Assembly (NCBI GenBank): GCA_030598645.1 | Contig: JAUVPN010000021.1 | Coordinates: forward strand, 1-13,656 | Source: Hyphomicrobium sp. | GTDB taxonomy: Bacteria; Pseudomonadota; Alphaproteobacteria; Rhizobiales; Hyphomicrobiaceae | Direction of reading: 5' to 3' | DNA: 13,656 nt | Shown here: piece by piece, positions 1 to 7,521 of the stretch | Layout: the number at the start of each line of letters is the position of its first letter | Position numbering within the stretch: the first letter of the stretch is position 1 | The notes under the pieces: model-generated | The model's database searches: none | The model's input: the letters and a program-made list of their open reading frames with translations, nothing else | What the model was told of the DNA's origin: nothing | Program-made: the position numbers and the translations under genes

Positions 1-2356
1 AGACGAGGAGAGCGAAGCTCGCTGCGTGACTCTCGGGAAAGCCGTACTCGCCAAAACCTTTGATCTGATTGAAGCAACGCTGCGAAAACTCCGCACTATA
101 GCCACGCGCTACCATGGATGAGATCATTTTCTTCTCAAGGCGTCCAATAGTGCCGCGACGGCGAAAGGTAGCCATGGCCTTCCTGAGTTCGTTAACATCG
201 GCGTCAGAAAAGCGCGCCGCCACCATAGCGATGCGCATGGCCTGTTCTTGGAAGAGCGGTACGCCCTTGGTCTTGCCGAGAATGTCTTTGAGCTCATCCG
301 CAGGACCGTGCTCGGGTCTTGGCGAGGGGTAATGCTCACGCTCTACGCCTGAGCGTCGGCGCAGATAGGGGTGCACCATGTCACCCTGGATGGGACCGGG
401 ACGCACGATCGCCACCTCTATGACGAGGTCGTAAAAAGTACGCGGACGCAAGCGCGGTAGCATGTTCATCTGCGCGCGACTTTCGACCTGGAATACGCCA
501 ATCGAATCAGCCGCGCACAGCATGTCGTAGACGTCGACGTCCTCGCGCGGGACGTTGGCGAGCGTCAAAGCCCGTCCATAGTGCGTGTCTATGAGATCGA
601 AAGCGCGGTGAACGCACGAGAGCATGCCAAGCCCGAGGACATCGACCTTCAATAGGCCTAGAGCCGCGATGTCGTCCTTATCCCACTCGATGAAGGTGCG
701 ATCTTCCATGGCCGCATTGCCCACCGGCACGACCTCCACGAGCGGCCCACGCGTCAACACGAACCCGCCCACATGCTGAGAAAGATGACGCGGGAAGCCC
801 ATCAACTCTTGAGTCAGCTCCAGAACGGTTGCGAGCAGTGGATCGGCCGGATCGAGCCCGGCTTCACGCACGTGCTTTTCTGGCAGCACCCCGCCCGAAC
901 GCGTGCCCCATACCATGCCAGCAAGAGCCGATACCGTATCCTCCGACAGTCCCATCGCTTTGCCAACGTCGCGCACGGCAGAACGCGCACGATAACTAAT
1001 CACAGTGGCAGTGAGGCCCGCGCGGTCGCGACCATAGCGCGCGTAGATATATTGGATCACTTCCTCACGCCGCTCATGTTCGAAATCGACGTCGATATCG
1101 GGCGGCTCCTTGCGCTCTGGTGAGATAAAGCGCTCAAATAGTAAATCGACCTCGGCCGGGTTCACGGCCGTGATGCCGAGACAATAGCAGACAGCAGAGT
1201 TAGCCGCCGAGCCGCGCCCTTGACACAGGATGTTGCGCGAGCGGGCAAAGTTGACGATGTCGTGCACGGTGAGAAAGTAGGGCGCGTAATGGAGCTGATC
1301 AATCAACGCTAACTCGCGGGCAAGCGTTGCGTGCACTCTGTCGGGGATGCCCTTAGGGAAGCGCCAACGCACACCTTCCCATGTCAGGTCTTCCAGATGT
1401 GACTGCGGGCTTTTACCGGGTGGAGTGGGTTCAGCAGGATATTCGTAGACGAGTTCATCAAGCGAGAAGCAGCAGGCCTCTGCGATCTCAAGTGTGCGAG
1501 CTAGGGCCGGCTCGTAGCCCTTGAAGAGGCGCGCCATCTCGCCGGCACGTTTCAAGTGTCTCTCGGCATTGGCTTCAAGGCTGAAGCCCGCTTCGGTGAT
1601 GGTGGTGCCTTCACGTATGCAGCAGAGCACGTCCTGGAGCGAGCGGCGGTCCGGCGTATGATAGAGCACGTCGCCTACGGCGACGAGAGGCATGGCGCAA
1701 TACTCAGCAAGAGTAGCGAGGGCTGCGAGGCGCGCGCGATCATCGCCGCAGTAGATATGGCTTGCCGCGAGATAAATGGGAGTGCTTTTAAGGGCGGCCT
1801 TCATACGATGAAGATGCGCCTCGAAGCCTATTTTTCTCTGAGGTTCATGCCCAACGGGTTTAGGCTGCTTATACGTCTGGTCGTGAAGTCCTTGCCGGGA
1901 TTCAAAAGGGATGATCTCGGCGGCACAGGGCGCGTCGTGTTGAATCGGCGCGACGTTCACCGTGCGCCAGTCCCAGTCTCCAGGCGCAAGAGCAACGAAG
2001 ATCTGACCCTCTGCGTGTTGCACCACATCGTCGAGAAAGAGCGTGCATTCTCCCTTCTGCGTGCGCAGCTGGCCTACAGAAAGCAGGCGGCACAGGCGTC
2101 CATAGGCTTTGCGGTCACGCGGAAAGCAGAGAAGGCTCGGCGCATCTTCAAGGTCAAGGCGCACGCCGACGATGAGCTTAAGACCGACCTCCTTAGCCGC
2201 GGTGTGCGCGCGCACGATGCCGGCAAGTGTATTGCGATCGGTAACGGCCAATGCGACAAGGCCCAGTACTTTTGCCTGCGCGACAAGCTCCTCTACGTGC
2301 GCGCCCCCACGCAGGAACGAAAAGTTGGTGGTGACTTGCAGCTCAGCGTAAGCCAC
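1..2356 (-). CDS. dnaE2: Error-prone DNA polymerase DnaE2/ImuC (partial, 3' end beyond window)
   Basis: C-family (Pol III alpha-like) polymerase that carries out mutagenic translesion synthesis in the ImuA-ImuB-DnaE2 complex. The frame is open without interruption for 785 codons and leaves the window on the left; the family is about 1050-1150 residues, so roughly a quarter to a third is missing. It begins [18 protein letters not shown], the usual N-terminus of the PHP domain in DnaE2, where the metal-binding His motif of replicative DnaE (LHxHS) is lost. Palm residues are present: PPDIDVDF with Asp420, Asp422 and Asp424 (about 1086-1102), and KVDVLGLG with Asp572 near 643. QGRGSAANS and SQHVGGFV motifs are also typical. 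The start is GTG at 2356, 10 nt downstream of the imuB stop, with only a weak Shine-Dalgarno, suggesting translational coupling. Residues about 131-178 look like extra sequence relative to the homologues I remember. Confidence 0.95.
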   Translation of the reverse strand, partial: MAYAELQVTTNFSFLRGGAHVEELVAQAKVLGLVALAVTDRNTLAGIVRAHTAAKEVGLKLIVGVRLDLEDAPSLLCFPRDRKAYGRLCRLLSVGQLRTQKGECTLFLDDVVQHAEGQIFVALAPGDWDWRTVNVAPIQHDAPCAAEIIPFESRQGLHDQTYKQPKPVGHEPQRKIGFEAHLHRMKAALKSTPIYLAASHIYCGDDRARLAALATLAEYCAMPLVAVGDVLYHTPDRRSLQDVLCCIREGTTITEAGFSLEANAERHLKRAGEMARLFKGYEPALARTLEIAEACCFSLDELVYEYPAEPTPPGKSPQSHLEDLTWEGVRWRFPKGIPDRVHATLARELALIDQLHYAPYFLTVHDIVNFARSRNILCQGRGSAANSAVCYCLGITAVNPAEVDLLFERFISPERKEPPDIDVDFEHERREEVIQYIYARYGRDRAGLTATVISYRARSAVRDVGKAMGLSEDTVSALAGMVWGTRSGGVLPEKHVREAGLDPADPLLATVLELTQELMGFPRHLSQHVGGFVLTRGPLVEVVPVGNAAMEDRTFIEWDKDDIAALGLLKVDVLGLGMLSCVHRAFDLIDTHYGRALTLANVPREDVDVYDMLCAADSIGVFQVESRAQMNMLPRLRPRTFYDLVIEVAIVRPGPIQGDMVHPYLRRRSGVEREHYPSPRPEHGPADELKDILGKTKGVPLFQEQAMRIAMVAARFSDADVNELRKAMATFRRRGTIGRLEKKMISSMVARGYSAEFSQRCFNQIKGFGEYGFPESHAASFALLV

Positions 2357-2366
2357 AACAGCACTA

Positions 2367-3917
2367 TCACCCGAAAAGCCCGTGCACGAACCAGCGCGGC
2401 GGGGCTTCATCACGATCATAGAAGCCCTCGCGAAATACCCAGTAGCCCGCGCCACCTTCATCCTCGATGCGGTAGTAGTCGCGCGTGCGGCTTTTCTCGG
2501 TCTTAATCTCACGCCACCACTCTGGCGCAAGGCGCTCAGGGCCTTGTGCACGCACGACGCGGTGATCGACCCGGCGCCAAGTGAAACGCGCTGGCGGCCC
2601 CTCAGGGATGTCAGCAATCACGCGTATAGGCTCTGGGGCGGTGAGTAAGAATGGCGGACGCGGCGGTCCAGACCGCCGTGACGGCGTGGCCTCTTTCTTG
2701 CGGAAGCACTCCGAAAGCGCCGGGGTGCGCACTTCGGCACGCTCCGGGATATGGCTAACGCGAGCATTAAGACGGCTGACACGGGCGCTACCCAACCGAT
2801 TTGTGAGGCGATCAACGAGCAGAGCAGGATCGGCATGCACTGAGCCATTGAGGTGGTGGCCGAGCACCGTTTGATGGGCGTCTTTACGTTCAACATGCTC
2901 AGCCGCAAGCACAAGCACGTCGACTCCAAATCCCACATCAAGCGCCCCGAGCTTCTCTTTAAGAAGCGCCATCAGATGCTCCGGTTCACGGCAAGGAAAG
3001 CTCATGCCAGTGGACACATCTGCCACCGTTCCATCGGCGCGGTACAGCGAAAGACAAATGCGGCGCGCACCCAGCCCGCGCGCATCGAGCACCGCACACA
3101 GCTCGGTTGCAAGTTGCGTAGTCTCAGCTTCCAAAGTTTCGCCAGAGATGAGCGGATCAGACCACGAGCGCTGCACGAAAAGTGCAGGTGGTTCGGTCAG
3201 CGGACGACAGGGCTCGGATTTGGCTCCAAGAGCCTGGTCGAGACGAGCAAGAACTGCTTCTGCGATCGCAGAGGAACGGAACCGGCGTTGAAGTGCTGCA
3301 CGCGGGAGGCGATAGAGCTGACCAATGCGGCGCAAACCAAGCCGCTTCAAGAGCAATACGGTCTCCGGCGCAAGCCGCAAAGCCTCTACGGGAAGGGGCG
3401 CAATTCGCGCTTCGGCTTCGCCTGACAACGCCAAGACGGGCGGGACAGCGAAGCGCGCCAATGCGTGCGCAGCGCCAAGCGTATCGGAAAGCCCGACTCG
3501 CGCTGTCAGGCCGAAGTCCGACAGTCGCGACGAGAGATCTTCGAGCAGGCGTTCTTCTCCGCCATAGAGATGCGCAACGCCCGTGATGTCGATCCATATG
3601 CCGTCGGGACCATCGACATTACGGTTGGGGCCATAGCGGCCGCACCAGCGCGCGAGTTTCAATAGCGCTGCGCGGTCGCGGTGGGGCTCGGCGGGACGCG
3701 AAGCAAGAGCTGGCAATGCTGCACGCGCATCGGCAAGCGCTTGTCCAACGCGCACGCCATCGGCTACCGCCTTGGCGTTAACAGCAGTGATGCGAATACC
3801 ATGGCTGCCGGATTCGACGAGCGCAAGGGCTGTGTCATCCGGCGCGGCGGCCGGCGCGGCGCGGCGTAGCCGCTCGATCTGCCAAAGCGGAAACCATACG
3901 GAAACGATGCGTCTCAT
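2367..3917 (-). CDS. imuB: ImuB, Y-family polymerase-like mutasome protein
   Basis: A 516-residue Y-family polymerase homologue that is not expected to polymerise; in characterised mutasomes ImuB bridges the beta clamp, ImuA and DnaE2. The N-terminus ([11 protein letters not shown]) lacks the first catalytic Asp of Y-family enzymes. The second motif reads [14 protein letters not shown], keeping Asp110 but with Ile where active Pol IV/V have the catalytic Glu (SIDEA). The C-terminal block typical of ImuB is intact: APEWWRE, then RDYYRIED and a final [11 protein letters not shown] could not point to a clear beta-clamp peptide. The ATG at 3917 lies inside the imuA reading frame, giving an 83-nt overlap. 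Conserved ImuB residues begin almost at once, so a later start is unlikely. The stop is 10 nt before the dnaE2 GTG. Expression should follow the SOS promoter upstream of imuA. Confidence 0.95.
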   Translation of the reverse strand: MRRIVSVWFPLWQIERLRRAAPAAAPDDTALALVESGSHGIRITAVNAKAVADGVRVGQALADARAALPALASRPAEPHRDRAALLKLARWCGRYGPNRNVDGPDGIWIDITGVAHLYGGEERLLEDLSSRLSDFGLTARVGLSDTLGAAHALARFAVPPVLALSGEAEARIAPLPVEALRLAPETVLLLKRLGLRRIGQLYRLPRAALQRRFRSSAIAEAVLARLDQALGAKSEPCRPLTEPPALFVQRSWSDPLISGETLEAETTQLATELCAVLDARGLGARRICLSLYRADGTVADVSTGMSFPCREPEHLMALLKEKLGALDVGFGVDVLVLAAEHVERKDAHQTVLGHHLNGSVHADPALLVDRLTNRLGSARVSRLNARVSHIPERAEVRTPALSECFRKKEATPSRRSGPPRPPFLLTAPEPIRVIADIPEGPPARFTWRRVDHRVVRAQGPERLAPEWWREIKTEKSRTRDYYRIEDEGGAGYWVFREGFYDRDEAPPRWFVHGLFG

Positions 3918-4848
3918 TAGACCATTCCAAGATTAGCGATGAAGATTGGGGGGCACGCGCACTATGACGGCAACGCTTAAGCAAGACACTGTGACGGGAT
4001 TGACCGGGCGAGACGGCCTCGAAGGGGTTTGGTGCACTTGTTCGCCCACCAATACACCAGCGGGTAGCCGTGGCACCTGTTGCAGGAGACCGCGGATCAG
4101 TGAGAAATAGGCAAGGGATACGGTGCGCTGCGGCTGCGAGACTCAAGCGCCGCGCAGGCGTCAGCTCCACGTCTTTAAGCACGCCGAGAACAAGCGCCAC
4201 GCTTGCCGACTTTAATCCTTCCTCCATAGCCCAAAGCGCATCGCTAGCACATGCCGTCTCCACGAAGAGGCAAGAAGAGGGATCAAGACCCAAGGAGGAA
4301 AGGCCCGGCCCGTAGGGCCTACCAAGCTCTCGAGCGAGAGCCGACGGCCAGCACCAGAGAACTTGCGCCGGTGTATTGGGTGCAGAGGCACGAAGCCCAT
4401 GCAAGCGCCGCACGGTAAGCCTCAGCACAAAGCCAAGTGCTGTCACCCAATCGCCAATAACCGCGCCGGCTTGACGACGCTCAGGCTTCACCTCATGCAG
4501 GACGCCCTCATCGAGGCCGCCTCTCAGGTAACAGTCAATCTCGGGCACGCCCAGCGTCCACAAAGGGCAAGATGATTGCGCATGCGAGCGCAGTGTATCT
4601 GTCGGATATTCAACGGGAGCGAGAGAGGCCGGATGCTGCTCGATGGCATGGATGCGTTTGCGCAAACTAGCCAAAAGGGCGGCCCGCGAAGCCCCTCCCT
4701 CCGGAACGGCGAATGGGGGCTCGCCGTTCCGGTTTGGGCAAGACCGAAGCCTTACACGGCACAAACTCAAACTTGAGTTCGGTCCAAAAGACGAGATCCG
4801 CCGCAAACGAGCGAACTTAGGGGTGGGGGATGAGGCCGCCTGGTCCAC
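3835..4848 (-). CDS. imuA: ImuA, RecA/SulA-like SOS mutagenesis factor
   Basis: First gene of the SOS mutasome operon. ImuA is a RecA-fold accessory protein that takes part in DnaE2/ImuB-dependent induced mutagenesis. Seen here: an N-terminal helix rich in Ala/Leu/Arg (about residues 53-70), then LGVPEIDCYLRGGLDEGVLHEV, the family's hallmark opening of the RecA-like core, and a closing LEW..ETHRFR block. The frame given opens with GTG at 4848, with a GAGAG about 7 nt before it, and yields 337 residues. That is about 50-60 longer than I expect for ImuA, because the first ~50 residues show no family features and contain a perfect hairpin at DNA level. TTG at 4674 would give 279 residues but has no well-spaced Shine-Dalgarno. 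The end overlaps imuB by 83 nt. A LexA box and promoter lie 52-91 nt upstream of the GTG. Confidence 0.88.
   Translation of the reverse strand: MDQAASSPTPKFARLRRISSFGPNSSLSLCRVRLRSCPNRNGEPPFAVPEGGASRAALLASLRKRIHAIEQHPASLAPVEYPTDTLRSHAQSSCPLWTLGVPEIDCYLRGGLDEGVLHEVKPERRQAGAVIGDWVTALGFVLRLTVRRLHGLRASAPNTPAQVLWCWPSALARELGRPYGPGLSSLGLDPSSCLFVETACASDALWAMEEGLKSASVALVLGVLKDVELTPARRLSLAAAAHRIPCLFLTDPRSPATGATATRWCIGGRTSAPNPFEAVSPGQSRHSVLLKRCRHSARAPQSSSLILEWSNETHRFRMVSALADRAATPRRAGRRAG
4701..4732. repeat. Perfect 12-bp inverted repeat (hairpin) in the 5' part of imuA
   Basis: CCGGAACGGCGA at 4701-4712 and its exact reverse complement at 4721-4732 are separated by 8 nt. In the imuA transcript this makes a GC-rich hairpin of 12 uninterrupted pairs. 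It is followed on the minus strand by an AGGGAGGGG purine run. It falls at codons about 39-49 of the GTG-initiated frame, so it is either inside coding sequence or, if imuA starts later, in the 5' untranslated leader. No U-run follows, so it is not a classic terminator. Confidence 0.7.
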
Positions 4849-4899
4849 GGGAACGCTCTCGCAACATCTGGGGAAGCAACGACTTTAGTCGCGGCCTAT

Positions 4900-4914
4900 G
4901 TTCGTTTTTTGTTC
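4900..4914. promoter_or_regulatory. SOS box (LexA operator), GTTC-N7-GTTC
   Basis: GTTC at 4900-4903 and GTTC at 4911-4914 are separated by exactly 7 nt, matching the direct-repeat LexA operator established for Alphaproteobacteria (read as GAAC-N7-GAAC on the other strand). It sits 52 nt upstream of the imuA GTG and overlaps the proposed -10 hexamer and start point. Bound LexA would therefore block the promoter. This is the expected control of an imuA-imuB-dnaE2 operon. Confidence 0.88.
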
Positions 4915-4939
4915 TAAATGTTTCTTTTCCGAAGGTCAA
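4911..4939 (-). promoter_or_regulatory. Sigma70-type promoter of the imuA-imuB-dnaE2 operon
   Basis: On the minus strand TTGACC (4939-4934) is followed after 17 nt by TAGAAC (4916-4911). The -35 matches 5 of 6 and the -10 matches 4 of 6 consensus positions, with ideal spacing. The last four bases of the -10 are also the first half-site of the SOS box. Transcription would start near 4903-4904, giving a leader of about 55 nt before GTG 4848. Confidence 0.65.
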
Positions 4940-5288
4940 GTACAAAAGAAGAACAAAATAGATCGAATGTTCTCAGCACCAGGCCCACGCGCCCTTTTCT
5001 CGGTGCCTATGGCGCCCCGCAGCATGATCTAAAAATGGCGAGGACAACGCGGGGCTTACGAGAATGCCTCTAAGCGCCAGGCCGCCCAAGCCCTAGGCGA
5101 TTACCGCACTGTTGTTGCGGGAACAACGTGATCCTGCGGCAAAAAAAACAACAAAAACGGCAGATCGCGCACGATCCTGCGCCGAGTGTGACTCTCCTGC
5201 TCTGCCACCCAAAACGGGACTGATATATACGCTCCCTTCACTCTTTTGCGGCAGGCTTGACCGCACTAACGACTCGGAGCCGTAACGT
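4915..5288. other. Non-coding stretch between the SOS promoter and the L,D-transpeptidase gene
   Basis: No supported gene. The left end carries the imuA -35 and spacer. Seen in the rest: a short hairpin GTTGTT/AACAAC (5111-5116 and 5122-5127), an adenine-rich run at about 5141-5156, and a 7-bp inverted pair GCCCCGC/GCGGGGC near 5012 and 5050 with a long loop. None is strong enough to call an RNA gene. The right end probably holds the promoter and leader of the transpeptidase gene. Confidence 0.5.
5221..5229 (+). promoter_or_regulatory. Candidate extended -10 for the L,D-transpeptidase gene
   Basis: TGATATATA fits an extended -10 (TGn plus TATATA, 4 of 6), about 60 nt upstream of the ATG at 5289. 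No good -35 is seen at 16-18 nt upstream. A GGAG lies 9 nt before the ATG as ribosome binding site. Confidence 0.3.
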
Positions 5289-6287
5289 ATGCCTTCTACC
5301 AGTCCATTGAGTTCCCATGTCCTGGCCCGCGTAGCTGCCCTTCTCATATTCGCAGCTCCAACGACGGCCAGCGCGCAAGGTCTGATCGATTTCTTGTGGG
5401 GCGGCAGCTCCGAATGGGGCGGCGGCCGCCAGAGCGTCAGCTTCAATCCAAAATATACACCCAATCAGATCATCGTCAGCTTCGGCGATCGGCGCCTTTA
5501 TCACATCACAGGGCGGGGCCGCGCCACGAGCTATCCCATTGCCGTACCGCGACAGCAGAGCCGCTGGCAAGGAACCACGACCGTCACCAACAAGCGTGTC
5601 AACCCATCCTGGAGGCCGACCGGCGAAATGTTGCGCGAAAATCCGCGCTTGCCGCGTTGGGTCCCCGGCGGCCACCCCATGAATCCGCTTGGCGTGCGCG
5701 CCCTCTACCTAGGATCTAGCACCTACCGAATCCACGGCACCGACGCCCCAGAGACAATTGGTAAAGCCGTCTCCAAGGGCTGCATCCGCATGTATAACAA
5801 AGACGTTCTCGATCTTTACCCGCGCGTGCGCGTCGGAACGCGTGTGACCGTGACGTGGCAGCGCTTTAATACCAGCTCAATGGCGTCGGCCCACTACGAC
5901 ACGCCTTCGTATTCTTACCTGCCGACCTACAAAAAGCAGGCTCGGCCGACCAAGCCCAAGCGCCGCATCATCCGCAACCTGCCGCGACGCCCCAGGAAAC
6001 CGGCCGCGACCGCGGTTGCGACCAAGAAGGTAAAACCGGCGGCGACTAAGACGGCGGCAACAGCAAAGACCGCGGACGCCAAAAAAGATGCAAAACCCCT
6101 AGCCAGGTCGACTGCCAACAAGGCTGTAGCGGCCGCAATGACGGCCGCGATCAATGCCAGGAAGGCAGCCGAGGATGCAAAGCTAGCCGCAGAAAAAGCA
6201 ATGCAGGCCGCCTCAGAAGCCAAGAAGCGGGCCGCTGCAGCTAAGGCTTCTTTAGACGCAAAAGGGGCCAAAAGCGCTGCGCTTTAG
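5289..6287 (+). CDS. Secreted L,D-transpeptidase (YkuD domain) with long basic Lys/Ala-rich tail
   Basis: A 332-residue periplasmic enzyme expected to make 3-3 crosslinks in peptidoglycan or attach proteins to it. Residues 1-29 form a Sec signal peptide with likely cleavage ASA|QG. The YkuD domain spans about residues 57-190 and carries the catalytic motif with His149 (YRIHGTD), then Ser162 and Cys165 in SKGCIRM (Cys codon at 5781). From residue about 215 to the end, some 118 residues are low in complexity: first Lys/Arg/Pro-rich, then Ala/Lys repeats with a helical, coiled-coil-like pattern resembling TolA or histone H1-like tails. The tail is not part of the catalytic fold; binding to anionic wall polymer or outer membrane is only a guess. 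A GGAG sits 9 nt before the ATG. Codon use changes little into the tail, so it looks native. It is convergent with the znuA-like gene. Confidence 0.92.
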   Translation: MPSTSPLSSHVLARVAALLIFAAPTTASAQGLIDFLWGGSSEWGGGRQSVSFNPKYTPNQIIVSFGDRRLYHITGRGRATSYPIAVPRQQSRWQGTTTVTNKRVNPSWRPTGEMLRENPRLPRWVPGGHPMNPLGVRALYLGSSTYRIHGTDAPETIGKAVSKGCIRMYNKDVLDLYPRVRVGTRVTVTWQRFNTSSMASAHYDTPSYSYLPTYKKQARPTKPKRRIIRNLPRRPRKPAATAVATKKVKPAATKTAATAKTADAKKDAKPLARSTANKAVAAAMTAAINARKAAEDAKLAAEKAMQAASEAKKRAAAAKASLDAKGAKSAAL

Positions 6288-6396
6288 CAAGGTAAGTGGT
6301 TTTGGCAGCTGCGGTTTCGGGACACACTTCCGATACTTATGAGAAATCAACGCGGCATCGAACCAAGAACAGTGCCTCGTTTTCAAATCTGACTTC

Positions 6397-6409
6397 ATCT
6401 GGACCAGAT
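6397..6409. repeat. Short perfect palindrome between convergent genes
   Basis: ATCTGG and CCAGAT flank a single A at 6403, immediately beyond the stop of the minus-strand znuA-like gene. The loop is too tight for the full stem in RNA and no U-run follows, so it is not a convincing intrinsic terminator. The remainder of 6288-6396 shows no other clear element. Confidence 0.35.
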
Positions 6410-6410
6410 C

Positions 6411-7346
6411 CTATGTCCTGGCCTCAAGGCAAGATTTGAGGTCGGCGGCTAGATCGCGCAAAAGCTGAAAGTAGAGATCTTTCCCGGCCGCGAGCATCAT
6501 TCCAGATGGATCGAGCGTAGCTGAGCGGGCCTTCGTGCCTTCTGTCACCGCAGCAATAAGTCGGGGTTGAAACAAAGGCTCGGCAAACACGCAGACGACA
6601 TTGAGCGCACGGATCTTGTGGCGCAGCTCGTTGAGGCGCTTTGCGCTTGGCGGCACTTCAGGACTCGCGGTGACTGAACCCACGGCATCGACCCCAAACC
6701 GATTCCCAAAATATTGGTAAGCATCGTGAAAAACGATGAAGGGCTTGTGCTTGATCGACTCGGCGCTTTCCTGCAGCTCTGCCGTCAGAGCATCAATATC
6801 GGCGTTGAGTTCCGCTGCATTGAGTTGGAGCTTGGCAGCATCATCAGGCGAGCGTTCAGCTAGGACTTCGGTCAGGTAAGAAACTATCGTACGAGCGTTG
6901 TCAGGATCGAGCCAGATGTGCCCATCGATTGGGCCGTGGTGCTCGTCCATATCGCCGGCCGACACGTTTTGCTCGAAGCTGCTGCCGTTGCGTACATCGA
7001 GCAACTTCATCCCCGGCGCATCTTCTAACGTAACGACACGCACAGTCTCGGGCAGGGATTTGATGATCTTGCCCGTGAACGGTTCTACTGTTGCGGAGAC
7101 GCGAATAAAAACATCTGCATTGTTGATCGCACGCGAATGCGACGGCTTGAGCGAGAAAGCGTGCGGAGACGCAGACCCATCAACTAGCAGCTTTGGCGTA
7201 CCGATCCCTGTCATGAGCCGTGCAACAAGGGAATGGATCGGCTTGATCGTTACGACCACGTCGAGATCGGCAAAAGCGGTGGCCGGCGCTGTAAGCATTG
7301 TGGCAGCAGCAAGGACCACCGCTACCAAATATTTGAAGCCCGACAT
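6411..7346 (-). CDS. znuA: Zinc ABC transporter substrate-binding protein (ZnuA family)
   Basis: A 311-residue periplasmic cluster A-I (ZnuA/TroA-type) metal-binding protein expected to hand Zn2+ to an ABC importer. Residues 1-26 are a signal peptide (AFA|DLD). The expected zinc ligands line up: His62 in SPHAF, His143 in DGHIWLD, His207 in VFHDAYQYF and Asp279 in TLDPSG. Cys252 and Cys306 are placed like the disulfide of E. coli ZnuA. The His-rich loop before His143 is short (DEHHGPIDGH), unlike the long loop of E. coli ZnuA. A GGGGAG stands 6 nt before the ATG. The permease (ZnuB) and ATPase (ZnuC) genes are not next to it: downstream is the convergent transpeptidase and upstream a divergent DUF1007 gene. 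Manganese or another metal is possible, but the three-His plus Asp set favours zinc. Confidence 0.88.
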   Translation of the reverse strand: MSGFKYLVAVVLAAATMLTAPATAFADLDVVVTIKPIHSLVARLMTGIGTPKLLVDGSASPHAFSLKPSHSRAINNADVFIRVSATVEPFTGKIIKSLPETVRVVTLEDAPGMKLLDVRNGSSFEQNVSAGDMDEHHGPIDGHIWLDPDNARTIVSYLTEVLAERSPDDAAKLQLNAAELNADIDALTAELQESAESIKHKPFIVFHDAYQYFGNRFGVDAVGSVTASPEVPPSAKRLNELRHKIRALNVVCVFAEPLFQPRLIAAVTEGTKARSATLDPSGMMLAAGKDLYFQLLRDLAADLKSCLEART

Positions 7347-7471
7347 AGAGTTCTCCCCCCGCCTGTGATAATATCCAAAAAGTCCAAACTATTGCGGCAA
7401 GCGCTTCCATGCAACCGCCACCTTCTTGCGTCATTTTACGTGCGACTCAGGCAGCCGATGCACCAGAGCGT

Positions 7472-7480
7472 TGATATAAT
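7472..7480 (+). promoter_or_regulatory. Extended -10 promoter for the DUF1007 gene
   Basis: TGATATAAT is a perfect extended -10 (TGn plus TATAAT, 7475-7480). The region 16-18 nt upstream has no recognisable -35, as is common with extended -10 promoters. Transcription would begin near 7487, leaving about 35 nt before the GTG at 7522, with GAGAGGG as ribosome binding site. Confidence 0.5.
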
Positions 7481-7521
7481 TGGCGTAGGCTCCGGCCAAG
7501 TTATCGAGAGGGATTTCTAAC

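Noticed and set aside
1..2356. Possible frameshift in dnaE2
   Set aside because: Translation was followed from the GTG to the left edge at several points and stayed in one frame with conserved motifs.
1556..2506. Plus-strand open frame of 316 codons
   Set aside because: It lies antisense to dnaE2 and the end of imuB, which have unmistakable family motifs in this region; its own translation shows no recognisable domain.
2853..3425. Plus-strand open frame of 190 codons
   Set aside because: It is antisense to imuB, where high GC content leaves open frames by chance; no domain was seen.
4951..4972. Second SOS-like box with GAAC and GTTC
   Set aside because: The half-sites are inverted and 14 nt apart, which does not fit the alphaproteobacterial direct repeat with N7 spacing.
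5012..5056. GCCCCGC/GCGGGGC inverted pair as a terminator or small RNA
   Set aside because: The loop is about 30 nt, there is no U-run, and no promoter was found for it.
5238..5675. Minus-strand open frame of 145 codons upstream of and inside the transpeptidase gene
   Set aside because: It overlaps the signal peptide and YkuD domain on the opposite strand and has no recognisable features.
7367..7375. GATAATATC palindrome upstream of the znuA-like gene as a Zur box
   Set aside because: It is only 9 bp and AT-rich and lacks the longer dyad expected for Zur; it is more likely part of the promoter -10 region.
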